From positions 6,875,540-6,939,539 of the forward strand of contig NC_064042.1 of NCBI RefSeq assembly GCF_932526225.1: 64,000 nucleotides of DNA, written 5' to 3'. The notes below the pieces were generated by a model. The model was given only the letters and a program-made list of their open reading frames with translations, was not told the origin of the DNA and made no database searches. A program made the translations under genes and the position numbers. This document shows positions 34,601 to 59,079 of this stretch, in pieces (positions within the stretch are counted from its first letter, which is position 1; each line of letters starts with the position of its first letter). The stretch is from Nematostella vectensis. Lineage: Eukaryota > Cnidaria > Anthozoa > Actiniaria > Edwardsiidae.

Positions 34601-36347
34601 GAGAATAACTACCCTCTGTAATGTAATTGCTGATTTTCCTTTACAAAGTCCGTGGAGTCAATTTGTTGTCTACTACATGCGCATAACTTGGGACAGGGGC
34701 TGTGAGGCGACCCACCCCCCTATCCCCCATCCCCCATCCCCTCTCTAAAATCCCTCCGTCAACTACCAGAAAGACGGTCAGTTTTCCTGCTGATGAATCC
34801 TCAAATTGATGCAGAAACATTAAGAAAAATGAGGGGCACCCGCACCCGTACTGGTAATTTCCTTATAGTTTTTGAAGGGGTGCACGTGCCCCAAGAGCCA
34901 CCGTGCTACGAACCTGCAATTATATATAAAACTTACATCTGACGATGAGTCTGACTACTCCCTCGGCACTAGCGACGTGGTTTCTCGCGGTGCATTCGTA
35001 CTCTCCCCTGTCCTCATACGATACATCCCGGATCACCAACTCGCCATTAGACCGATACAGATACCGCTGACCCACTAGCACGCGACCGTTTCGTCTCCAC
35101 GTGATTGATGGCTTTGGCTTTCCGTACGATGCACAATAAAATGACGCGGAGCTGTTCTCGGTGACGGTTAGAATTGTCGGGGTCACTAAAACCCTGGGTG
35201 CCCCATTGCCCTGGGTTGGCCCACCACTTCCGGTCTCCCCAGGTTCTCCGCGGTCTCCTTTATCGCCTTTGGCACCACGAGGCCCCATATCCCCTGGGAT
35301 CCCCTGTGGCCCTCGGTCGCCGCTGTATCCTCTTGGGCCCCGCAAGCCTTGAGGGCCTTGTACACATTTTTTACCCTCAGGTGTGCTGCAGACTCGTTCG
35401 CTCTCGGCTCTTATACTAACGAGGGCATCCTTGAGCTCCTCTTGAAGTGACGCAATGACTTTACGATACATTGCCTTGGTAACGTATCCTGTCAGATTCA
35501 CGTGATTATTTTCCTCCTCATTCGTGACGCCGATTGGCCCACTGCTGTTTTTCATCGATGACGTCACGCTAGCATTACTTGACTTTTCTAATTGTATTGC
35601 AATGACTGGCTTTGGCTCTGTGTGTGAGAAACGTTTAGGTCTTCGAAGCTTATTGCGTGCAAGATGGTTGTCTTGGTCTGAAACAACAAAATGATTACAA
35701 TTGAACTAGTACAATCTCCAAATGATATATTTTGTGCAATATACGCATATCTAGTTGGAAACAGCAGAACAGTGACAAAAACAACACAAAAGTAAAAAAG
35801 TTACACCCATATGGGTGTCAATGTACATTTTTCCTTTTCGCATTTTGTTCTTTCTTGAGGCTTTGTACTACGAGCTTGCAAGGGTCTATCAAACCTTTGA
35901 GTGGCATTTTTATCTTACCGTCATTCTTTGAGACGCAAACCCCTTTACTGCTTTGGTGGTCTATATTCCCCTTTTGCCCCCTACCCTCTCTTAACGTACA
36001 TTATCGCCTACTGATGCTACCCTCGATTGCCATCTTTTGTATAACCATCATTCTTTGCGACGCAATCCACATTCGTTATGCCCCCTCCCCTCTCCCCCAC
36101 CGTACATTATCGCTTACGGATAACCTTCGATTGACATTTTTGCCCTACCATCATTCTTTGCGACGCAAGCCCCTTCAAGGGTCGACATTCTCGTCGCCAT
36201 TACCAACTGCTGTTTCTGAAGCCACTGTATCTTGAGCTCAAGATGGACGAAAGCCATGCACGACAGCAAGCAGGCTACCACAAGTCCCAGACTGGCAACC
36301 AGAGGAACGTGTGTCTTCCGAGTCTCTCCTGATTTTTCTGCCGACAT
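22038..36347 (-). CDS. Type II membrane collagen/Ig/WAP/fibrinogen protein (cnidarian ficolin-like)
   Basis: Model exons: 36149-36347, 34937-35677, 33118-33666, 32356-32505, 22038-22687. They total 2289 nt, 762 residues plus stop, and all internal junctions are phase 1. Residues 1-13 are a basic cytosolic tail and about 14-38 a signal-anchor helix. A coiled-coil-like stretch (about 127-158) precedes roughly 15 Gly-X-Y collagen triplets (174-219). Three Ig domains follow (about 226-312, 314-402, 403-496), the first with SASFYCASYGKPKP, WRRNG and EYECTARN. A WAP four-disulfide core (about 500-545) has the ECVYDVDC and MKCCSDSC motifs. The fibrinogen domain follows. Collagen+Ig+fibrinogen resembles the cnidarian ficolin-like proteins, presumed glycan-binding surface lectins. 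Joining the WAP exon to the fibrinogen exon across 9.7 kb is inferred from phase and family layout. If wrong, the gene ends after WAP with an unseen exon. Two of its exon edges are tandemly duplicated. Confidence 0.6.
22688..23495. other. Intronic/intergenic stretch with a 75-bp duplication
   Basis: No exon seen. A 75-bp unit beginning CTCAATAGATAG is directly duplicated at 22912 and 22987. The flank at about 22765-22800 (CTCATAGAAAAC and GAGTAGTCTAATTGTT) also occurs at about 40324-40360, which indicates a dispersed short repeat. Confidence 0.6.
23496..23543 (+). promoter_or_regulatory. E2F-like site and upstream ORF of the POT1 gene
   Basis: A perfect E2F-type element TTTGGCGGGAA lies at 23496-23506, 74 bp before the POT1 start codon. 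A four-codon upstream ORF (M-A-V-A-stop, 23529-23543) lies between them. E2F control would fit an S-phase telomere gene. This is inference from motif and position. Confidence 0.5.
23580..32012 (+). CDS. POT1: POT1-like telomere single-strand binding protein, two exons, extended N-terminus
   Basis: Exons 23580-23706 and 28954-32012, phase 1 join, total 3186 nt, 1061 residues plus stop. Residues about 765-890 are POT1 OB1 (TVVNVYGVVKFFKSPW, GTDMCSVV, GDIVRLHRIKI). They keep counterparts of human F62 (VLF), Y89 (MYK) and Q94 (RLQ), which contact telomeric DNA. OB2 follows to about 1050 (YCHILCKVMGV, TDGTTP, SLYDVVNPELEICLH, YGRTI). The protein ends at residue 1061, just after OB2, so the OB3/Holliday-junction-resolvase-like region that binds TPP1 in vertebrates is absent. 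Residues 1 to about 135 form an extra beta-rich domain of possible OB type (GCLDAYIVGEV, DVLLVE). Between them is a 620-residue Ser/Thr/Pro-rich linker with four repeats of a TPSGTLTP module. The intron holds a 2.6-kb minisatellite. A poly(A) signal AATAAA lies at 32227-32232. Confidence 0.88.
24490..27075. repeat. 84-bp minisatellite, ~31 copies, in the POT1 intron
   Basis: The unit contains GATAATCTCCGATAATATCA, CAATATCGAGGGTCCAGCAG and TATCTAAATAGACATCTAG blocks. There is a higher-order repeat of five units: about 25401-25820 recurs nearly unchanged at about 25821-26240. Another about 420-bp repetition links 24781 and 25202, which carry the same GATAAAATCAC variant. Since 84 is divisible by 3, open frames run through the array on both strands, one of 582 codons (25401-27149) with a 28-residue period. 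Flanking sequence at about 24060-24480 holds scattered relatives of the ATATCAGATAATATCAC core. Confidence 0.97.
32227..32232 (+). terminator. POT1 poly(A) signal
   Basis: AATAAA 215 bp after the POT1 stop codon, followed by T-rich sequence. It lies about 125 bp from the antisense WAP exon. Confidence 0.55.
32481..33055. repeat. 73-bp minisatellite copying the WAP-exon splice-acceptor junction
   Basis: GGTACATGC landmarks lie at 32567, 32640, 32713, 32786, 32859 and 32932, exactly 73 bp apart. Diverged end copies sit at about 33011 and at the true exon start (about 32481-32505). On the gene strand each copy has a TTTCAAG or TTTCAG acceptor tract followed by an RGTK/GGLK-type coding start, a CPVPLP-like stretch, then intron. 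The outermost copy (33030-33050) keeps a good TTTCAG acceptor. Confidence 0.9.
33667..34936. other. Intron of the collagen/Ig/WAP gene
   Basis: No exon, mobile element or repeat array recognised apart from short homopolymers. Confidence 0.5.
35895..36180. repeat. Triplicated exon 1 / donor junction of the collagen/Ig gene
   Basis: The block CATTCTTTG(A/C)GACGCAA recurs at about 35920, 36045 and 36150. The last is the true end of exon 1. Each copy includes some 30 bp of exon, the donor position and TGCCATTTTT/TGACATTTTT-like intron. On the gene strand the outer copy reads GACG followed by GTAAGA, a better donor than the GTAGGG predicted for exon 1. The splice choice here is therefore uncertain. 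Confidence 0.82.
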
Positions 36348-37280
36348 CCTTGACAGAAAAAGCGCTTACTGACCGCTAGATACCTAGCAGATATGCTGTA
36401 AGACAATTTGTAGGAAATCACACTGTTATTTATCTTATTGAATGCAAGTCACCTTATTTAGGTTGTTGTAATCATTGCTGATAACGAAAGCAAGGTTTTG
36501 AGAACTCTATTTACTAATGATCTTTAACTGACAGTATGCTCTTTGTCGGTCAGTGAGTTCTTTATGCAGACAGTAAGATATTGGATTACTATGACGTCAT
36601 TGTAAATAGTCACGCATGTTAAATGACGCCATAAAATCCTTTGAAGCAACCGTTTCTACATCATTAGGGATAGCTGGTGGGGTGGAAATTGTAGACCTCC
36701 ATCTCAACCATTTTTTTTTTCTTGTCCCAGTACCACTCTGTCGTCCTCACCCCGCTCCACGCCCTGGTTCTCCTGTGTAACACTATAAACAAAGAGTAAA
36801 AAAATTAAGACTTTGGCAGTGTGGCAGGTACGGTCAGGAAATTCTACCCCCAAAAGGTTATCCCCCCCCCCCCCCCCGGCCAATCTTATCCTGCGTACGC
36901 GCCTGACCCAGTCTCAAAATAACGTTACATTAGCTAAAAGGCCCGGAGAAATTACGTAAATAGAAATAAAGTAGCCCAACTTTGCGAAAAAAAAGTTAAC
37001 TCTCTGTCAGATATCATTGCAAGACCCTAACTTAAACCTTTTTGGGATTTTGTTTCACTTCAATAGCTTTAGCAGATTTCATTCATGCTCCAGCTCCCAA
37101 CTCGACAACGAATCGAGTCTTCGTTGGAGGACCGAGTTATCGAGTTCATCTCGTATCAGTATAATGTATAAATACACATATTTCGGAACCCATATTTCAA
37201 ATAGCTAAGGTTGCACCACAGGCGAACCAGGATAAGAATAATTCCCTCGTGATTCTTCGTGAAAACAAAATATAATTTGA
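36348..37280. other. Intergenic, upstream of the collagen/Ig gene
   Basis: Contains the presumed promoter of the minus-strand gene. I see no further gene. A poly-C run lies at about 36862-36877. Confidence 0.45.
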
Positions 37281-37453
37281 AGTTGTGTCTTGACTGTTTC
37301 CTCAATAAAGCTAGTTAAATTACTTTATTAGCCTTGTGTGTTGTTTAGGGACTAAACCCCTTCATGCGCCACAACTCCCCTTAAAAACAACACACAAGGC
37401 TAATATAGTAACACTAGCTTTATTTTTATTGAGGAAACAGTCAAGACATAACT
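37281..37453. mobile_element. Hairpin-type short inverted-repeat element
   Basis: About 75-bp arms (37281-37357 and 37379-37453) are mutual reverse complements over GTCTTGACTGTTTCCTCAAT and TTAGCCTTGTGTGTTGTTT, around a short loop. It directly abuts the CAGGCCCGTACC element at 37454. Confidence 0.75.
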
Positions 37454-37640
37454 CAGGCCCGTACCCAAGATTTTTCTTGTGGGGGGTGGGGGGGTTGCGA
37501 AATCCGAAAAAGTGGACCTAATTTTTCCCGGGGAGGGGGGAGGGGGGAGGGAGGGAGTTCTCTGATAAAAATCTTACCACCTCCGAAAAAACAAAAAGGG
37601 TTTTTTTATGCCTTTGCAGTGTCTCTACGGGACGTTTATT
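37454..37640. mobile_element. Truncated CAGGCCCGTACCC element (family B, copy 1)
   Basis: It begins with CAGGCCCGTACCCA and shares the interior of the complete copy at 39279-39606 (GCGAAATCCGAAAAAGT, AAAAATCT, TTTTTTTATGCCTTTGCAGT). The right terminal repeat is not present. Confidence 0.75.
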
Positions 37641-38558
37641 GTCGAATTTGGCTATCATACAGACATACCAGAGTGATCTTGCCAAAATTGGACTTTCGGC
37701 CTGTAACTTCAAATTATATTTTTCATTTTCACGAAGGATCACGAATAGCCTCCCTTGCAGGCGTTTTTGGGCAGGCGTCGCTCGCTCTCCCTCCACAAAG
37801 GAAGGCTGGACACGTAGGACCGATTCTTATCTTGGTTCGCCAGTGGTTGAACTCGAGAAGCCATGTGTCCGAGTGTCGTAACCTAAATGGTTCTTGGGTA
37901 ACGTATTTTAATTTGTCCTGAATCATGTGAATGTTAACAGGCACACGAAAAGCTGCTGCTGCTTACTAAACCTGGGCTTCTTTTAATTTCGCTTATTTTC
38001 TTATTTATTTGGTATCCATAATGCGATGCGAATGACTAAACGTGGTTTCTCCGAGTGCCACCTTGATTGAATCATGTGTATCAAAAGCTACATTCGCTCA
38101 AACGGGCAAAAATAACTTTTTTAACATCTATGTTGCAATCACGCGCGTCCCGGTTGAATAAGGCGTTACGGCCATAGAACTAATGCACGTCGTGTAAGCA
38201 GGAACTGTTTCATCCCAACGGTCCGTTCCCGTTCAACATTTCCAAGGAATCCCCGCTGGTCAAGTAACCAAATCGAGGCTCGGACGTTGCGTTACTCCAC
38301 TTCAAGCAACACTGAAACCACCGCTACAGACCGCTACTTGACATTGAAAACAGCCTCGCGCATGTTCTGCTTCCTATCAGGCTTATATACAGAAACTAAG
38401 ACGGTCAAATGTTTTACAGACTAGTGCCTTCCGGGATCGACGTATTATTCATGATGAAACTATTTTGATATTGCTAGGAGACTCGTAGAGTTGATTCATG
38501 TTTATGTTATCTGGGAGCTTAACTTTGACTTGTATTCGTCAGAGAGTCAAAGAGTGGA
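37641..38558. other. Intergenic, upstream of the TSP1 gene
   Basis: No recognisable gene or repeat. It includes the presumed promoter of the plus-strand TSP1 gene. Confidence 0.4.
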
Positions 38559-41051
38559 ATGGATTCCTCGGTGAAAGGACTGAGCTTTTTGCTGGTATTT
38601 TATACGGGAATAGTAACAGCGACAAAATCGGTCGGTCCAAGCCAAACCACAGGTAACTATAACTATTAAATTGTGTTTATTGCTCAATTATTGGCTGCGT
38701 GACGTTTTAAAAACTCCATTAACCGTCACGCAAGCATCACTACGTCAAAAGGGTCTGGCAAGTGAGTATGGACGAAGAACATCACGCACAGAATAAACAT
38801 TCAGAATGTTTTTATATGTTTTATATTCCAAATATTCCAACAGGATGGAGTAACTGGAGTAACTGTTCTGTTCCATGTGGGACAGGGGTGCAAACCAGAA
38901 ATAGATCCTGCGAAGGATGCATAGAGACACGAACCTGTAGCAAGGCCCCGTGTTTACATGGTAAGGGGCGATATTTTTTAGGGCCATTACTTTAGAGGTT
39001 TGACAAAAATCCCTTTCGCTGTCAAAACACTAAACAGGTAAAATGATAATATAGCAACAGATTCCAAAATAGCTGCTGCAAGATCCACGAGATTGAGAAT
39101 TAAATGGCGGTACTAGAAACATCCCCAGAGACAGTGGGGACGAAACCAGGGAGAAATGGGCGTCCGGGAAGTCCCCTTCCCTTCCTTTTCTCGTCCCCTT
39201 CAGTACCTGACGCTATATGTTTCCTGGCTAAGAATACCATTCTCAAATATGTTCATATAACTATACTAACATATATGTCAGGCCCGTACCCACGATTTTT
39301 CTTGGGGGGGAGGGGGGGCTTACCCACGATTTTTCTTGGGGGGGGGGATGCGAAATCCGAAAAAGTTGACCAAATTGTCAGTGTGTGTGGTGAGTTCTCT
39401 AATAAAAATCTAACTACCCCCGAAAAAACAAAATGGGATTTTTTTATGCCTTTGCAGTATCTCCACGGGACCTAGCTTATTCTTTATGGTTTTGTCTACA
39501 AATAGCACATCTATTGAGAACCGAAAGTGGACCTTCGGCCGTTGTGGGGGGGGGGGGGGGGGGGGGCTGCGTTCGCACCCCCTGCACTCCCCTGGGTACG
39601 GGCCTGTATGTTCATATAACTGTACTACTATTCCTATTATGAAATTTATGCAATACCGATTTTGAAAACAGTTTAGGCTAATCTCAATCCCTAAATCTTC
39701 AAGGATTTCACATAAATCGTGTTTCAGACCCGTAGGATGTTTTTGTGGTACAGCGAAAGATATTCTCAAGATGCAATCGTCTTGGATTTAGGTTGATTTA
39801 TGATTTTTTTTGTTTCCAGATGCATCCATGATGATTGGTGTAATATTTGGAGTCTCGGCGGTCCTGATAGTCGTTCTCTTCTTTGTGCTTGTTTGTACCT
39901 TCTTCATCAAGGAAAAATCTGAGAGAAAGGTCGCCCGCAAAAGGTGACGTATACTATTAAAAGGCAGTTATCAGCCATGTATTCTTCGTTTGGCTTTTCA
40001 ATAAAAGATTCATAAACAAAACTGTATACTTCGGTTGCAAAGCACAAAAGAAAATATTGCAAGATACCAAAAATCACGCGGACTTTTTTACCGACAATTT
40101 TACCGACATTTAAAAAATATATATATATATTTATTCGGATTGGTTGTTTATTCCTCTTTTTATATGTCGGTTGCATTATCTTGGTGATCTGATATCCCAC
40201 CAGCCAGCATTGCTGGCGAATATCCGCTTGACTGACTATAGGACAAAGGAAATGTCAAAATAGGTCGTTTTCTATGAGTCAAATAGTCTACTCGGCGCTA
40301 CGCGCCTCGTTGACTATCTATTGACTCATAGAAAACTCGAACTCGTAGTCTAATTGTTAAATAGAACATGCTAGACAGTCCTTGAAACAACCCTGGCCAA
40401 AATATACGGTCATACACATCTTTTAGTGTGGGTCTATCGCAGACGGCGTTTGCATTTGTGTGAGCAGTAAGCGTCCCTCGCGAATTTCGCGAACAGAAAG
40501 AGTCTTCCACAAAAGCCGCCTCCCTTTCAGGCAGAGTATACCGCAGACCTCTGAGCATCGCAGGCTTACACGTTTTCGACATGAATAGATAGAATAGACT
40601 TATAGGAAAGGTAACCTAGACTCGTGCTACCACAGGTAGCCCGAGTAATAACCTTAGCCTGCTAGGCGGCTCTCATTCGGGGTTATTCGGGAATGTTTTG
40701 CTTTCCGGATATTGGGAATTCTGTGGCGCGCGCAAAGGCCGAGGTGCATTGGGGAGAGGTTGCAAAGAAATTTGCCTCATCGACCCAGAGCACCCCGGCC
40801 TTCGCACGTGCCAAAGAACTTCCATTATTCGAAAGAGCCGGCTAGTAGTCTACAATAACCTCATCTGAGAGGTGAAGTAAATGCGATAGTATTATATTGA
40901 TGTAGTGTGGCTTGTTTTGTACAGCTCGACGGAGTGGAGTACACCTGGTACCTCACGACGTACCCTGGAGAGTAACGTCGATTTTAAGCTGTCAGTCCTA
41001 CGCAAAGACCAACGTCATGAACCTTTGAGAAATCCCCCTGAGATTCTGTAA
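38559..41051 (+). CDS. Small single-pass thrombospondin type-1 repeat protein (4 exons)
   Basis: Exons 38559-38652, 38844-38960, 39820-39943 and 40925-41051 total 462 nt, 153 residues plus stop, with phases 1, 1 and 2 consistent. Residues 1 to about 21 are a signal peptide. Residues about 32-70 are one compact TSP1 module: WSNWSNCSVPCGTGVQTR, with Trp residues spaced for C-mannosylation and six cysteines. Residues about 76-99 are a transmembrane helix rich in Val, Phe and Leu, followed by a KEKSERK stop-transfer and a cytosolic tail of about 50 residues. I do not recognise a named orthologue. The layout suggests a cell-surface adhesion or receptor fragment. A poly(A) signal AATAAA lies at 41276-41281. 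The sequence around the stop codon is duplicated just downstream. Confidence 0.82.
39279..39606. mobile_element. Complete CAGGCCCGTACCCA element (family B, copy 2)
   Basis: A 328-bp element with 14-bp perfect terminal inverted repeats (CAGGCCCGTACCCA and TGGGTACGGGCCTG), flanked by the 5-bp direct repeat TATGT (39274-39278 and 39607-39611). No transposase. G-runs near both ends. It is inserted in the intron before the TM exon of the TSP1 gene. A related ~20-bp block (TATGTTCATATAACT) also flanks both sides. Confidence 0.88.
40269..40360. repeat. Short inverted repeat, dispersed element
   Basis: Arms TTTCTATGAGTCAAATAGTC (about 40269) and GACTATCTATTGACTCATAG (about 40311) form a stem. The right flank (GAACTCGTAGTCTAATTG) is shared with about 22765-22800, so this is part of a dispersed family. 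Confidence 0.6.
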
Positions 41052-41140
41052 CCTGGTAACCGTGGACCCTACGGCTTTACCGGTTCGTCGAGATCAGCGT
41101 CAAGAATCTTTGAGAAACGCTCTGATATTCTGTAAACGTA
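41000..41140. repeat. Duplicated stop-codon region of the TSP1 gene
   Basis: About 55 bp ending at the stop codon (CAACGTCATGAACC, TTTGAGAAA, ATTCTGTAA) is repeated about 80 bp downstream at about 41088-41137 with roughly 80% similarity by eye. The copy includes a second TTTGAGAAA and ATTCTGTAA. Confidence 0.7.
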
Positions 41141-41275
41141 GATCTTTTCAGCACTGTAAATTTCGCAGTCTCTTGTGTTCTCGCACGCTTTTGTTTTTCG
41201 CAGTTGACGGTCTTGTTGTATGTATTCGATTCTTATGACGTCTTGATTTATGAGCAGTGCAGAATTCAGTGTGGA

Positions 41276-41281
41276 AATAAA
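41276..41281 (+). terminator. TSP1-gene poly(A) signal
   Basis: AATAAA about 225 bp after the stop codon of the small TSP1 gene. Confidence 0.5.
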
Positions 41282-41407
41282 CGTAACAGGAAAATTTCCA
41301 AGTTTACTAAAGACAACCCGAAAAGCTTCAGGCAGAGCAAAAGGCAGTCCTACATGAAAAAATGCAAAAAGAACAACTAATACATCTGTGATGTGTCGGC
41401 TGAGAAA

Positions 41408-41506
41408 TAGCCTACTTGTAGGCTTTGATAGTTTTTCCGGCACATGCGACTTGTTGTTTTCGGCGTTTTCGTGCCGGAAAAACTATCAAAGCCTACAAGT
41501 AGGCTA
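41408..41506. repeat. Perfect 36-bp inverted repeat
   Basis: 41408-41443 and 41471-41506 are exact reverse complements (outer end TAGCCTACTTGTAGGCTTTG), separated by 27 bp. The outer part is itself palindromic (AGCCTACTTGTAGGCT, one mismatch). The RNA would form a long hairpin. Confidence 0.9.
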
Positions 41507-41618
41507 GCTGAGAAAGGGTGAAGAACTCTTACATATTATTATGTAGGCGGAAAGGGAGCTTTTCTTAACCACTCCACATAACAAGTGCGGTAGAAGCAGT
41601 AATTGTTGTAGTAGTTTG

Positions 41619-41889
41619 GCTAAATTCTGATAGTAAACCACGAATCTCCCACTAATTTGGCTAAAATTTGTCTTGGTTTGCGACGCGCTATTCGTGTTTC
41701 ATTAGAAAACCCGGTCAAATTACGTAATCCGAGCTTCTACTCCTTCGCGCGCGAACTGTCCCCGACGCGCTAGCCGAAACGTACGTGCTATTTTTATAGG
41801 TTGACCGGGTTTTCTAGTAAAACACGGAGAGCGCGTTGCAAACAACGCCAAATAAGAAGGAAATTCGTGGTTTGTTATCAAAATTTAGC
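41619..41889. mobile_element. MITE-like element with ~90-bp terminal inverted repeats
   Basis: The left arm (GCTAAATTCTGATAGTAAAC to AGAAAACCCGGTCAA, ending about 41717) and the right arm (about 41801-41889) are imperfect reverse complements over nearly 90 bp. The interior is GC-rich and non-coding. Confidence 0.8.
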
Positions 41890-41940
41890 TTAGCGATCAC
41901 TGTTCCTACCTCCCTTGAAATAATCGCTTTTCTCACCGAA

Positions 41941-42077
41941 ACGCAGCTGCTTCGTCTCCTATTATCTTTGTTCTACAAAGGAGTTCTTTTGTCTATATTC
42001 TACTCGTTCTTGTGTCGAGGTGCGGATATTGTTCATTTGCCCAATCTAATTGCAGCTTGTAAGAGCTGCGTACTGAC
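41941..42077 (-). mobile_element. Short TIR repeat, copy 2 (family A)
   Basis: Reverse-complement copy of 19569-19710, with conserved CAAAGGAGTTCTTTTGTC and GTGCGGATATTGTTCATTTG blocks and the same ACGCAGCT-type ends. Confidence 0.75.
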
Positions 42078-56956
<14,879 letters not shown>

Positions 56957-58950
56957 GACCCCCCCCCCCCCCCCCCTGGTAACCTTATCAAGAATGTCGG
57001 TACGTTGTTTTCTGAGAGTAGCAACCGTTACCTTAGTAGAGGATGCAATTAAAACAAACGTAGAACCCAGAATGATTACTTGAGACGGATGGAACGCCAT
57101 CACTCGGAGAGGTTTCTCTGTTTACTTGAGGAGAAGACGTATATTTTATTAATTCCTTTAATTTATTTTTATTGACATCGTCCATCACAAAAACATTTCT
57201 TATAGAAAGTAACATGTGATGCTCATCAGAATAGAAGATATAGTCAAGTACAGATTGCCTAACCGCCTATAGCTACGGCGATACTTATGGCGTCTTAGAT
57301 TGCGTGACACGGGCAAATCTTCCCCAGGCTGCGTGGCGATTACGTCATCTCAAGGCTTGCATGACGGCCAAATCATCCCAAGCTTGCGTGACGGTAACAC
57401 CATCTTAAGCTTGCGTGATGATCAGTCTTCTCAAGCTTGCGTGATGGTAACACCATCACAATTGTTCATCAAATACCGATTACGTCGTACCAGTCACGCA
57501 ACCTTCGAGTCAATGGCTAGTGGGTATCGCATAGGCAAAGAAGGTAGCTATCAATATATAGACAGAAGTTTGACTTGAACTTTAGTTAGTTTAGATGGCA
57601 TCCAGTTTTGGATATACGTATTTAAGAATCGACTTCACAGAAAGTAATATATTCGTCGAAGAGAGCCAACATTTTAAGAGAGTATATCTATTATACTGCT
57701 ATCTTCTCGTGACAGCTGCAAGCTGTGTTGTAATATTTGTAGTGTGCTATATGCTATAGTCAGGCTTTATGATTAGAAGTTTGAGCACTGGTTGGTTGTG
57801 GTTACAACTGTTTTCACTCCTATTCAATTCGAACTACTACATGCAAATACACCTCGTTTCATATCCTCGCAGTGGTTCATGGGTAACGAATAAATGGCTG
57901 AATCGCGATCTCTGAAATTCGGGTGAATGTTTAACAAACTTATAACAGCTTTTCAAACCTTCATTTTATTTACACTTCTTTGCTTATTTATTTGTTACCC
58001 ATGAAATATCAGTTTTGCTTTGGGTGTATTTCGGTATATTTTTATATACCATTTATAAAGATTGTTCAAAATCATGGCTCAGCCCGGACTTAACAGCGGG
58101 CACTGATTGGTCTATCGCTTTTGATTGTAAGTTAAGCCTATGAGAAAAAAAAACGTTACATATTTGACTCTTGTCAAAACTGTGACAAATCTTGTTGTAT
58201 TAGCGAGTAAGCCGTTCGCTCAAACTCGTCTCTAAAAGCCTCTATGGTATTCATAGCAAGGATAGTATGTGTCACTTGTCCTAAATCAAGGAGAAATGCC
58301 CTGTCCTCTCTATTGTAGAACTGAATCATTTGCTAAGGGTTTCACAACACAGGCCATTTTCGTCCTAGAAAGCTGATCAAGAAATTGCGTTAACAAAAAA
58401 GACATTGAAGGTACTCTGATTTTTTTCGTAATTTTTTTTCCGTTCTTTAACGCATATTCTTATTAGTTTCGTTTAACAGGTATAACTAAGGTAAAATTCC
58501 CTTAACAGATTTTTTTCTGTATTTACTTACAGAGAAAAAGACATCTCTAGAAGGGAGAGACAAATAAATGCACTTTCCCTCTACTTTTTCACTTCGGCTT
58601 TGGCGCCAAATTACTTAATCGTACTTTTTAAAATGTATTTTACGTTAATTTGCCTATAAATATTATGTAATTAAGCTTGCAAATTTATTGTTTGTTTCTT
58701 GAATTAATTTTACTAAAAGTCTAGGACGATAGTTTGCCGAAAGGCTTGTGGGGTCGTTTGGCTGATTTGTTATGTCCTGCCAACACCAGAATACTTGTCA
58801 GCATTCCCTTAACCCATTTAGAAATCACGGCAAGTTTGAAATGCAAAACACTCTAACCTAATATATTTCAAGCACCTTTTTTGAGTGATAAGCCCATGTT
58901 ATTTCATTATAGATAAATTGTGCACTGAAAGAGTGTTTACCCCTAAAGAG
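56957..58950. other. SIK 3' UTR and flank
   Basis: A poly-C run follows the SIK stop codon. A plausible poly(A) signal AATAAA is at 57889-57894. No further gene is recognised before the LINE fragment. Confidence 0.4.
57298..57457. repeat. ~27-bp tandem repeat in the SIK 3' flank
   Basis: About six units of the form GCTTGCGTGACGGTAACACC followed by ATCTTAA or a variant, with substitutions between units. Confidence 0.85.
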
Positions 58951-59079
58951 TGTTTACCCGAGAGTGAAAAGCATTAATGAAGATATATGGACATGTGAGA
59001 GCATTAGTTTGGTTAAGTATGAAAACAAAAACTGTAATATATTTACACTTTGTAAAAAGAATAAACGGAGTAAAGAGTG

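Noticed and set aside
41069-41443. 124-codon minus-strand frame with hydrophobic segments resembling GPCR helices 6-7
   Set aside because: It begins in the inverted repeat, contains the sense-strand poly(A) signal and the duplicated TSP1 stop region, and has no upstream exons.
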